A stretch of 55,378 bases of DNA from Amylostereum areolatum (Eukaryota; Basidiomycota; Agaricomycetes; Russulales; Stereaceae), in contig SAXG01000142.1 of NCBI GenBank assembly GCA_012932865.1, forward strand, positions 1 through 55,378, read 5' to 3'. A model generated the notes under the pieces. The model was given only the letters and a program-made list of their open reading frames with translations, made no database searches and was not told where the DNA came from. Below are positions 45,159 to 54,526 of this stretch, one piece after another. The number at the start of each line of letters is the position of its first letter. Position 1 is the stretch's first letter. Both the position numbers and the translations under genes were made by a program.

Positions 45159-46484
45159 GAGAGTCAGCGCATCTAGGCCCCACGGCGTTGATACTTAACG
45201 GCGACGGCACTTCGCAAGATCACCTCAACCTCATCATTTGAATTGCACATCCATAGCCAGGTCCACTTTCCAGACGCGCGTCTCGCGTTGCTAATGTCTC
45301 ACTATTTGACACTACTCCACGCACCCCCAACATAACCTCAAACGATCCCCCCTGACCCCGCCGCTTTCCGTCTAAAAGGTATTCGGTCAGCCCGCCCCAA
45401 ATTCCAGACCTCGATACTTAAGTACTTACCTCCCGATCCTCCAACGTAGCCCTCCACCTTCCTCACCTCCGCCCTACACGTTTTGCTAGCCTCCGTGAGC
45501 AATGAAAACGTGATGTCATTGCCTTTGCGCACTTTCCGATGAGATCCAAGTGCACTAAGGTAAATCTCCACGCACCAGATCGTCCGCCGATATTTGGCAT
45601 CCGCGCGTCCATGAGAGAAAGCCCATTGTTGGGCCCTGGAATCGGACGGTCGAGTCAGGACACCCGTGACAAAGACGGAGTGCGAACCCGACAAGCTTCT
45701 GCACAAAGGCAGAAGTCCACAATGCAAACGAGGCCGGGCCTTGGAGGATGGAGGACGGGCGGCACCGGGGAAAGGAAAGGACAGCCAGAGTAGTGCTGGT
45801 ATGAGGGACGGTCTTGGTCGTGGCGTCGCGACTTCCGGTTTGAAAGCGAACAAGCAGACCACGTGCTACTGCCGCATTTGGTCTTAGGTACTTGATCCGG
45901 GGTATACTTAAATGTATCTAAAAACCTAATTAATTCAAACGCAGACCACGTGCACTGTTTGAGCGCCAAAAGCTCTGACATAATTCCAACCCACGCGCGT
46001 CGCCTTGGGCGTCCCCTTTGGCAATTAAGCCCTTACCCACAGACGTCCACAGTCCCCCACGCGGTCCTACGCCATATCCCCCTCCCGCTCTCCTGCCCGG
46101 GACCTTTGTGCACCTTCTGCTCGCGCAGAAACTCAGACGCAATCTACTGCTTTTTAGCAGTGGCGCGTTCGTGTGGTGGCACATCCTCGACCTGGACACT
46201 CCTGCCGCCTTTTCCAGGCCTCCCCCGGGCCCTTCTTGTGCGTATATCACACTCTCCCCCCCGACCCCCGACCCCCGACCCCTCGCCCCCTTCTGCTCGC
46301 GCAGAAAACGATCTCTTTCCTCCCGTACAGCTCCCCCGCTCTCCGGCCTGCCTCCTCCCGTCCTTCTCACCAAATATCAGATCACCTTCACGGATTCTGT
46401 GCGTATATCCATACCCATATGATCTCCGGCCAACCTCGCTCATTGTCCGACTCGTACCACGCTCCCAGCCCTCAACATCGATAC
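45159..46484. other. Divergent non-coding region inside the KDZ element
   Basis: It separates the transposase (minus) from the plus-strand cargo. A CTTCTGCTCGCGCAGAAA hairpin-like word occurs twice (46118 and 46291 areas), as do GCGTATAT words. Long open frames are proline-rich and unrecognised. It probably holds promoters for both directions. Confidence 0.4.
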
Positions 46485-47722
46485 CATGTCCTCGCACTCT
46501 GCAGCCACGTCGACCACAAATCCCCAGCCAGCATTCGGCAGCACCTCTGACCCGTCCATGTATGTCTTTTTGCTCGCTCGATGTCACCGTCGCTGAAGCC
46601 CTCCTCAGTGAGGCCCAGTCCCTGAACCTCCCCCCGCCCGAGCCCCTGAACCTCGCCGACCTCACCGTTTTGCAATCCGAGTCGTTCCCCAAGTTCGATC
46701 CCGCGAAGGTTCGCTTCCGAGCGACCGATTGCTTCGTGATCGGCGAGGCGCCCCACTCCCGCGGTCTGTTTCTACATCACCTCGCCCAACGCGTTCTGGC
46801 TCCCCGAGCTGCCGTGGCATGCCCCCGGGGACATCTTCACATACTTCAGCGATGGCATGCTTGGCGTTCACGAGTACACCAAATGGCCCCAGATATGGGA
46901 TATCAAAGAGCCCCACTTGGTTGTCGCACCTTTGCATCCTGCAGTGCGCCGTGGCATTCCCCACCAGGCTCACCCCCGCGCGCCCCTTCCCCTCACCCCC
47001 ACCCCCCACCCCCACTTATCGCAAGCCCTTCGCCTCCTACATCCATCTCGAGGAAGACGTCGACTTCTTGTTCTGCGATTTCATGCCTCGATGGTGGGCA
47101 AAGGTCCTAGACAACCGCCGCCGGACCTCTCGGCCGCGTCGACAAGGCGCTCTCAACACAAATCGACTCCATGGTCTCCGACAAGTCATTGTGGGCGCTT
47201 CAGTATGCGCAGGCCCTCTATCCACAATCGGACGACCCCTCTCGCCGCTATGTTTATCAACAAATCGTTCGCGTGAGTCGCGCGGTGAACAAGCTATTGG
47301 ACGGCTTGCTCTCACTCGTCGATGCCATCATGTGGTTCCGGGAGATCCAGCGCCTCCTCATCGACATCGTAGCATGGGCGGATTACCAACGCTACCTGAA
47401 GCCCGTGTGGGAGCACGACAGCATGCACGAGCCCTCCCTGCCCTGCTATCCCACGTATTCCCTCCGCGGCGCCATCTTTGAGGCGGATGTCATGCACGAT
47501 CGTGCCGCCTTTTGGCGGCGCCGTGCGCGGGGCAGTCGCTTGCGTCAGCGTGGGTCTGCCCGTTCATCCCACCAAACCTGTTTCGCACATTCTGGTCCCC
47601 GGCCTCGTGGTGCGTCTTCGGTCTGTAACTCGGGTTGCTTCAGGGCGTGGGCGAGGGGCCTCGGCGCTATGCTGATGTCTTTGGCATATCGTTCTCAAAT
47701 CGCCGATGGCGCTGATTGGTGA
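46485..47722 (+). CDS. KDZ-element cargo protein A, unknown, frame-broken
   Basis: The start MSSHSAATSTTNPQPAFGST (ATG 46485) leads to a likely intron (GTATGT near 46561 to CTCAG near 46607). Protein-like blocks follow in different frames: FPKFDPAKVRFRATDCFVIG, then FYITSPNAFWLPELPWHAPG with FTYFSDGMLGVHEYTKWPQI. Next are YIHLEEDVDFLFCDFMPRWW and GRVDKALSTQIDS, followed by LWALQYAQALYPQSDDPSRR and IMWFREIQRLLIDIVAWADY. At least two joins need a single-base change (near 46765 and 47112). I know of no function. Its C-terminal region is helical with Trp/Tyr-rich patches. The end is uncertain because the last ~60 residues differ between frames. Transposon-associated by location. Confidence 0.5.
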
Positions 47723-47804
47723 CTTCACCGTGAAGAGGTGTATATAATCTACCTTACCCCGTCGCCCCTCCGCCCACGCTCCAACTTCTGCCTCTTCCCT
47801 CACC

Positions 47805-48696
47805 ATGGCCTTCCCCAACTCCTTGAAACACGCCCCCCTCCCAGATTGTTTGTGCCCGCCCAAGGCAGGAGTACAACCCAAAGTCGAAGTGCGATTTGTG
47901 GAAAAAATGGGATGCGAGATGCTGGGGTGTAAGAAGTATAGGACGCAGGGGTGGATCGACTGCGGTGTATACGGTGCGCCGCCTCCTAACTCCTGGAGGG
48001 TCTGTGGTATTGACCTGTTCACAGTGCCGCAGGATACCTACGACGCCAGGTACGAGGCTTGCGGCGACAGGGTCGGAGTGCCGGATGATGTGATCCTCCA
48101 ATGGAACAAAGAGGACCTGAACCCGCGCTGGAACAGAGAACAGGTGAAAGCACAGGCTGCGCAGGGCCTTCCAGCCATTGACAAGCGCACTCGGGGGTTG
48201 CTCTACAAGTCCACGACCGCCCAAGGGAAGCGCCCGATCGGAGAAGTGGAGGACGGTGCGACCCAGCCGGCCAGAGTAACCCCTTTCTCCTCTCCGACGC
48301 GCGCGCCCGAGGCCGCCTCATCCCACCACCCACCGCTCGGCCCTTTCGCGACAGCTTCTTCACCCCAGGCTTCACCATCTGGCGCCAATAAGCGCCAGGC
48401 TGCGCTCCAAATGCTGGAAGAAGCAGACGTCGAAGAAAGGTTTGGCGAAATCCAGACCGCGAGGCTCAACAAGGTTGTTCGGGAGCAAGGTGTCACGATC
48501 CAGAAGCTCAAGGTGGACCTCGACGTCCAGCGCAAGGCTGTGAAGGGGCGCGACGATCGCATCATCAAGAAGAGCGAGGGAAAACAGCGAGCTGTCGAAG
48601 AAGGTGCGGGAGCTGCAGGCGCGCGTCGAGGACTTGGAGGAGAAGTTGAGGGACGCAGAGATGTACGTGGGCACGCTCCCAGAGGCCGACGCTTGA
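47805..48696 (+). CDS. KDZ-element cargo protein with C-terminal coiled coil
   Basis: ATG 47805 gives MAFPNSLKHAPLPDCLCPPK. The N-terminal domain has Cys pairs (CLC, MGCEMLGCKKYR, IDCGVY) that might bind a metal, and is followed by a Pro/Ser-rich linker. A long charged coiled coil runs from ALQMLEEADVEERFGEIQTA to VREQGVTIQKLKVDLDVQRK. Near 48590 the frame slips by one base at an A run. With one A restored, it continues ENSELSKKVRELQARVEDLE and stops at TGA 48694-48696; as written it ends at 48704 with an Arg-rich tail. Neither function nor family is recognised. It follows cargo protein A by about 80 bp in the same direction. Confidence 0.55.
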
Positions 48697-48736
48697 GGCC
48701 TTGAGGCATGGGGTGAAACATTGGCTGGTTACTTTT

Positions 48737-48828
48737 ACGCTTCAGGTCGTTGCAGGCAGTGTGCGCGTGGTCGAAGGCCCTCTCGGGGTGTTGGCGCGGG
48801 GGCGGGGTGGCGGTCGCGATTGGGAGCG
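48737..48828 (+). repeat. Internal palindrome, left arm
   Basis: A ~92 bp segment starting ACGCTTCAGGTCGTTGCAGG is repeated in reverse complement at 49042-49135 with about 95% identity. The 213 bp between the arms holds no gene. Such an inverted repeat could be a nested non-autonomous element or an inactive old terminus. Confidence 0.85.
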
Positions 48829-49041
48829 GGTTGATATATGCGTACTTACATCACGGAGTGCAAGCATGAGTTGTTTTTTCCATGGCATGCGTGAGGACTG
48901 GTGCAAGTTGAATTAAATTGAACGCGTGAACGGACCTGGCGGCGCGACACGACACGTTAATGGATCTGGCACGCAGGCGCGTTAACGGGTCAGGGGCGTG
49001 AGAACGAATCGGCTCAGTACTGCGGGGCTGTTTAAAAAGGG

Positions 49042-49135
49042 ACGCTCCCAATCGCGACCGCCACCCTGCCCCCGCGCCAACACCCCGAGAGGGTCTTCGA
49101 CCACGCGCACACTGCCTGCAAACGACCTGAAGCGT
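49042..49135 (-). repeat. Internal palindrome, right arm
   Basis: This is the reverse complement of 48737-48828, differing by one inserted T and two or three substitutions. The surroundings (48900-49040) contain GTTAA-type words similar to the minisatellite at 40582. Confidence 0.85.
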
Positions 49136-49655
49136 ACGGTGACCCATGGGTGAGTCCTCGCCTGGTTTATTTTATTTTCCACTGCACCAGCCGCCCAAGT
49201 GGGAGCATGGGGGCTGCGTGAGCCGCGACTACGGCACGTACATTTTTTTCTCTTTCACATCCCCACATCGTCCACCGTGTCACTTTGCGCGGTGGGTTCT
49301 GAATATAAGCATGGGAGCCGCGTGATTATACCGGCACCCTGCGACGAGGACGAACCCTCGCCAGAACCACATTTCTTGTTGCGCAGACCCTTTGTTGTGT
49401 TATCATTGGCAGCGTCTGGCGCGACGCGTCCCATCACGTGCCTTCTTATCAGTGCACGTGCGTGTTGGTCAGCCCGCAGAGGTGCCAGGTGGACGACTCC
49501 TCTTCTTGCTTCCCGCCCCAACCACCCCAACCCCCGTGGACACCTTGTCCTCCCACCGCAGCGGTCCGCCCTTTGAGGCGGACCTACGCATGCTTGTGCC
49601 GCCTTTTGGCGGTCTCATGTGCAGGCCAGTGCGATCCCCCACCCCCGCCCCTTCT
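49136..49655. other. Non-coding stretch inside the KDZ element
   Basis: No gene is recognised. The words TTTGAGGCGGA and GTGCCGCCTTTTGGCGG near 49574-49611 also occur with the same spacing in cargo protein A near 47480-47521. This suggests a duplicated fragment of that gene. Confidence 0.4.
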
Positions 49656-50900
49656 CCCCCTTCTCCCCCCACATTCTCGGATGCCTTACATAATTATTTG
49701 CTCTATCGGCTTGGGCGTCATCTGGAGGCCGATGGCGACGTGCTGACCTTTGCGCAAGAAATCATACAGAGGCACTCTTTACTGGGGGGACGTGATGAAG
49801 ACCCATCCGACTTCTCTTCCCGGTGTGAGGTGGTCTGGGCGGGGCCGATGGGCGCGTGCCCCCTGGACGCGGTCCCCAGCAGGGTTTGAAAAGCCTTGGG
49901 AGCAATGTTTCGTTTGCAGACCAGCCGCCGCCCTTGGTGAGAATTGCTTCTCCCTCTACTTCTCCTGCCGACTGACCGCCCCGAAGCGACGGCCCGCCGC
50001 GACCTCCCCGCGAAGTTCGACGGGGTGCCGCCACAAGGCCATCGTATCTGGGCAAGCGTTTGTCAGCTGGCCGCGCTCGACTACGCCGCGCGTGACATGT
50101 CAAACCTGGCGCTGGTTTGTCGTCATTTCTGGGAGGTCTGCAAGCGACCTCCTGCGGTTTTCTGGGCGGAGGACACGGAGAAGCTCGGGAGTTTTTTTGA
50201 CGACGTTGTGGGCTATTATGCCGCCATGGAAGGGCTCGCGCCGACTCGCACGGCAAGCTTCCTGGGCGTGGAGGAGCTGGCAGTCTCGCTTCCATGGGGG
50301 GGGGTGGCCGCGAGGGGTTCGCGAGGCGGCGGCGCGGGCGATTCCTCTCGTCGGAGGGCTGGGTCGAGTTTGTTTGGCGTGGGAATGCGCTGGAGGAGGG
50401 GGAGGCGGAGGCGCTGGCTGCTGTCGCCAGGTGCTGGCCTGAGGAGGGTGGCGGTGCGACGGCTCTGGAGCTATGGAGCGGGGCGCCGCGCCGTGCGAGA
50501 ATGGCTGGCGCAAGGCGGGGCGCCTTGGGACGACGAGCGGTTTATGGAGGTTGCCTGCCGGTTTGGAAGGGTGGAGGAGCTATGCATTGTCACAGCGGGG
50601 CATGGGTTGGGGTGATGGCGTCGCTGGTGGCGGGTTTGAGCCTCGGCGGGCGTTGCACATGCTGCGTCGCCTGCGCGAGTGCCTGCCGGGCTTGGAGAAG
50701 GTTCGACTCGTGCTCGGCGCCCACTTCGACAAGATGTCTCCGCCCTGCATGGGCGTGTGGGCGGGCGCAGAGGCTGACGTAGTTTGGGCGGCTGGAGGCG
50801 GGCGCGTGGCAAGTGTATACATCCTCGTTTTCTCAAATTTGATGCATACTGTCTCCTCATGCCACGGCCTGCGGCACGCAGGGAGACGGGAGGCGGGGCT
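49656..50900 (+). pseudogene. KDZ-element cargo B, F-box-like protein, frame-broken
   Basis: Protein-like blocks succeed each other on the plus strand in changing frames. They are PPTFSDALHNYLLYRLGRHL (49670 area) with FAQEIIQRHSLLGGRDEDPS, then LPAKFDGVPPQGHRIWASVC followed by MSNLALVCRHFWEVCKRPPA (50010-50160). FFDDVVGYYAAMEGLAP comes next, then later WDDERFMEVACRFGRVEELC and LRRLRECLPGLEKVRLVL (50660-50720). The LALVCRHFWEV block is typical of an F-box or of the hinge after it, and the last blocks resemble leucine-rich scoring repeats. No single frame or clear splice pattern connects them. It is either a decayed gene or one affected by sequence errors. Confidence 0.4.
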
Positions 50901-50999
50901 TTTATGAGAGAGCACGAAGGGGTGCGCGGCCTGCAACGCAACGCACCCCAAACTCACCCCACACGCCAGTGAACAATTCAATTCGACCCTTCGACCCCG

Positions 51000-52350
51000 G
51001 CCTCCCTCCCCGGCCTTCAAACACAATTTTCCTCTCCGGCCTTCAAACCCGCCCGGAAGGTGGCGGCAAAGACCGTCGGACCCTTACAACGACGGCCTTC
51101 ACTGCCCGGGCGAAGGGGGGACGGCGGGTGGGTGGCGGGGACGGCGACGGCGGCGTCCGTGGGGGTGGTCGAGGGTGAAACGGCCGAGGCGCCGTCGTCG
51201 ACGGGCAGCTGCACGGCGCTGGTAGGGGTGGGGCACGCAGAGCGTGCTCTAAACAAGGTGAGATACTTACAATTGTATTAGCAACCAGCACTCACCCGAG
51301 GGCAGACGCGGAGGGCGAGAAGCGAGAGGTAGGTGGGTCGTGGGGAGGCAGCGTGGGAGCAGGGCCATGAGGTCGGACGTGGAGGGCTGAGGTGGAAGGT
51401 AGAGGTGGAGGGCGGAGGTGTCGAGGTGGTAGAGGAGGGTGAAGGACTGAAGGGACGCGCTGGGTGGAGCGGACGCGGCGGGACAGTTCGACGCGGGATC
51501 AACGCAGGATCGACGCGGGATCAATGCAGGATCGACTGGGGAATCAACGCAGGATCGACGCGGGATCCGACGCAGGACCCCACCCGTTTCCGCCGGTTCC
51601 TCGCCCGTCCTTTCCATAGCGCGGGTTGTCCGCTCCCACCTCCGACGAACTCCTGCTGGGAGCACGGTTGCCCCTGGCTTCATGCCCAGCCGCAGTGCTC
51701 GCGCGTTGCGCGGGGATCAAGGGCGGGGCGTGCACGCGCGGGTCTAACATTCAAATTCATTCATATTGGTCAGGCTATATACAGCAAGCATCAAGACAAA
51801 AAATGACAAGAAATTTCAAGCAAAGAACCCAAGAATAGCCTCGACTTCAGCCCCCCCCTCTCCGACCTTCAAACCTGCGCCCTCTCCGACCTTCAAACCT
51901 GCGCGCGAAGGTGCCGGTAGAGACGGCGAACGCAACGAACGACGGCCTTCATCGGCCGGGGCCGGGGGTGGTGGTGGTGGTGGTGTAGTGGTGGTGGTGG
52001 TGGTGGTGGTGGTGGTGGTGGTGGGCCGATGGCCGAGCCAACCGTCGTCGACAGGCGGCTGAACGGTCAGAGTGGGTACTAAAAAGGTGAGAAACTCACC
52101 TTCGCTTTTGCGACTCGGAACTCACCTGGGCGGGGAATACACAGGTGGAGAGGGCATGCGAACGCCCGCGGTTTTGACGAAAGGACGAAACTTGAATGGA
52201 GGGAGGGAGTGGGTCGTAGAGGAAGAGCGGGAGTGGGGCCATGTGGGCAGAGGTGGTGGGCGGAGGTAAAGGGTGGTGGAGGCCGAAGGAGGACGCGGCG
52301 GGACGTCGAGAGGACGCGGTGGGACGGAGTAGGACGCGGAGGAACGTCAC
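51000..52350. repeat. Diverged direct duplication of ~450 bp
   Basis: Segments ~51000-51450 and ~51850-52300 share, in the same order, paired CTTCAAACC words, ACGACGGCCTTCA, GTCGTCGAC, an AAGGTGAGA block, ACTCACC, and a GGTGGGTCGT/AGTGGGTCGT block. Between them lies a set of GACGCGGGATCAACGCAGGATC-type repeats (51488-51575). No coding sequence was recognised; GC-rich open frames here are artefacts of composition. Confidence 0.6.
51968..52022. repeat. GGT/GTG microsatellite
   Basis: About 18 GGT triplets with one interruption (GTAGTGG). Confidence 0.9.
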
Positions 52351-52715
52351 GTCGAAGTGGTGGAGGTCGAAGGAGGACGCGGAGGTCGACGGAGGACGCG
52401 GAGGGACCGGATCGAAGGAGGACGCGGAGGTCGAAGGAGGACGCGGAGGTCGAAGGAGGACGCGGCGGGACGTCGAGGGGGTGGAAGTCGAGGTGGTGGA
52501 GGACGAAGGAGGACGCGGGGGAAGGATGAGGACGCGGGGGACGTCGAGAGGACGGGCGGGGACGTCGAGGGACGCGGCGGGGACGTCGAGAGGACGCGGC
52601 GGGGACGTCGAGAGGACGCGGCGGGACGTCGAGAGGACGCGCGGGGACGTCGAGAGGACGCGGCGGGGACGACAAGGAGCGGCGGGGACGACGCGGCGGG
52701 ACGTCGAGAGGCGTG
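52275..52715. repeat. GACGCGG minisatellite
   Basis: Two related arrays: ~18 bp units around GTCGAAGGAGGACGCGGA (52365-52480) and ~20 bp units around GGACGTCGAGAGGACGCGG (52530-52710). Purine-rich on the plus strand. Translation of any frame gives repetitive Arg/Asp/Gly or Pro/Ser/Arg sequence, which I regard as non-coding. Confidence 0.85.
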
Positions 52716-53563
52716 TGCACGCACCATCTAAGGTGGCTGCCGGGCGGACTCATGGGTTTAACGAACACGTTTGCCCCAGTGTGTCTGTGTTCGGGGGCAG
52801 GGGGGCGACGCACCCTTCCAAACAATACACCGACCACCCCTCCTGAATGGGTTATCGGGACCGCATCGCCCCGCCTTTCCTGCGGACGTCAGTACTGATC
52901 TAACGCGGCCCTGTGCATCACGTCGTGCGACGCACGCGCGGATGCAGGGGGTCGCGTACCACAACAGGGGCGGGACTAATGGGAGACGTCGGGTGGCGGC
53001 GGGATGGTGGGGGGCGGCCGTGCACGCGTGCGACGGTGAACGTGAATTCACCAACCGCGCAGGCGTGGATGGCGGGGCCGTGGAAACGGTGGCTGGGGAG
53101 AAGGCAGACCAATGATGCACCAATGCCGAAATGGCGCCTTTGAATGCCAGAGAAGGGGTTAGCGGATGGAGAGAGGAGACGTGTGGGGCGCTCACCCGGG
53201 AGCCAAGTGGAATCTCCAACCCAAACGCATCCTTCGCACAGCTTGAGGAGGGTAGAGGGGGCGGCGCGGGCACCCTGACGTCGTCGTTGGACGGAGCGCT
53301 GCGGATTGAAACGTAGAGGTGGTGGAATGAGTGGCGAAAGGGGCGGATGAGAAAGGATCGGGGAGGGAGGACGTGAAGGAGGCGCGCGAGGAGCAGGCTG
53401 AGTGAGGTCGAGATGACCTTGGAACGAGAAGCGATGATGCGCCACTTAAATTCAAGGATATATGGTTAAGTGGTAATATGCTACATAGGTTCCAAAGGCT
53501 GGAGTTCAATCCCGCAGGAAGTCATTTATTTTGTAATCGAAATTGAAGCCGGGCACGGGACCT
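52716..53563. other. Subterminal region of the KDZ element, right side
   Basis: No gene is recognised. Near 53455-53520 there is a tRNA-like stretch (TGGTTAAGTGGTAATATGC as an A-box-like word and GAGTTCAATCCCG as a B-box-like word, ~35 bp apart). The acceptor and T stems do not pair properly, so it is not called a tRNA; it might be a SINE-type remnant. Confidence 0.4.
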
Positions 53564-53636
53564 TGCCTGGGGAGGGAGACAGATCAGATGCAACCGGTGT
53601 TAACAGCCGGATGCAACCAGTGAACTGAACATCTAC
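53564..53636 (-). repeat. KDZ element right terminal inverted repeat
   Basis: TGCCTGGGGAGGGAG at the inner side through CAGATGCAACCGG and GCCGGATGCAACCAG to CATCTAC at the outer end; reverse complement of 37775-37846. It ends at 53636, where the target duplication starts. Confidence 0.88.
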
Positions 53637-53643
53637 TGTTGTG
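53637..53643. repeat. Target-site duplication, right copy (TGTTGTG)
   Basis: Identical to 37768-37774. It marks the outer border of the KDZ insertion on the side of the MYND start codon. Confidence 0.85.
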
Positions 53644-53853
53644 TTGTCCGAGCGATTGATCGAAGCCCTCTCGCTCGTCAGGATGGCGTGGTTTGGGGGA
53701 CGGAGTTGGAGGGCCATGATCCCCTGGGCCGGGGAGAGTGTGAGCGCCGGCTAGTTCTTCGAGATAGTCGAGCGCGGCAGACGCCTTTTCGTCGTCCGTA
53801 GAAAGCGAGGAAAGTTTTTCGGAGAGATATTGGAGGCTGCCTTCATCCGACAT
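53644..53853 (-). pseudogene. MYND zinc-finger / DUF4470 paralogue, N-terminal portion
   Basis: From ATG 53853 the minus strand reads MSDEGSLQYLSEKLSSLSTD, AALDYLEELAGA, GDHGPPTPSP and EGFDQSLGQHN. These align with the first ~70 residues of the intact gene at 17522 (LSQKLSSLSTDDEK, ALDFLEQTAA, NYGPPVPSNP, LLEQHN). After QHN the frame enters the transposon terminal repeat and soon stops. The missing remainder is at 35340-37774. The region upstream of 53853 should still hold the native promoter, so a short truncated peptide could be made. Confidence 0.88.
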
Positions 53854-54526
53854 GACGGGAGTTTTGAGGGGACTATCAGAGTAGAAATGGGATGCGTGGA
53901 TTAAGTATTTCTTCAAGGAAGACATAAACTTAGCGCTTAGCCTCGAGGACGCCTCATGAATCAACGACATCGAGAAGACAGATGGGCAGATAGAAGAGGC
54001 CTGCTGCGCGTAAGTGTACCCAAACCTTGTACCGCTCACATCTGTAAAACCTCTCGTGCGAATTGGATCTTTTTGGAGGATATTGGACCTAAACGGCGAG
54101 TTAGAGGATTTGACGTGTTTAGGAAGGTCCTCTTACTACTAGATCTAATTTAGCGGCTAATGGTTTCTCAAGACGGTACAATCTCGGTCCAGCCGCACAC
54201 CAACAGTGGTCTCAAACTGATCTCAACAGCATCCAAGCATTTTCACAACATAGGTTTGGTTCACTTTTAGATACCGTTGTCCTGCCTTTGTCACGGCTTT
54301 TGGGGCTTGCTCAGACACCATTAGAGAAACCGGGTATCCATTTTTCATACATTAGCACGAGGCACGGATTGTAAACTAAGTGTTAATGAATGAGCGGAGG
54401 GGGGGGATGAAGCTACGGATGCGAGGGGAAATAGAGTAGGAGCGAGAACCATTGTACACGAACACATATTACGAGAATCGACTAAAGCGGAAGTGAACGT
54501 AAGCGTAGCGGGAGGGGGACACACAT
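53854..54526. other. Intergenic region
   Basis: Presumed promoter of the split MYND gene and the 3' flank of the DUF6532 gene. AT-richer than the surroundings; no gene seen. Confidence 0.5.

Larger units (their letters stand above)
37775..53636. mobile_element. KDZ (Kyakuja-Dileera-Zisupton) DNA transposon, ~15.9 kb, with cargo
   Basis: The element is bounded by ~70 bp terminal inverted repeats and a 7 bp target duplication. It encodes a KDZ transposase (41223-45158, minus) with a CxC2-like cysteine cluster. Other contents are an F-box gene, two or three unrecognised proteins on the plus strand, a GTTAAC-containing minisatellite, a palindrome and GC-rich tandem repeats near the right end. 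It is inserted in exon 1 of a MYND/DUF4470 gene. Deleting the element plus one duplication copy rejoins QHN and ITKTLF in frame, in agreement with the intact paralogue. Large KDZ elements that carry captured genes are known in basidiomycetes. No TET/JBP dioxygenase, sometimes found with them, was recognised. The near-identical inner part of the terminal repeats suggests the insertion is not ancient. Confidence 0.88.

Noticed and set aside
52079..52846. Long Arg/Pro/Ser frames on both strands
   Set aside because: They are translations of the GACGCGG minisatellite.
37775..53636. TET/JBP dioxygenase sometimes carried by fungal KDZ elements
   Set aside because: No His-x-Asp with a downstream His in a plausible double-stranded beta-helix context was found in the cargo frames.
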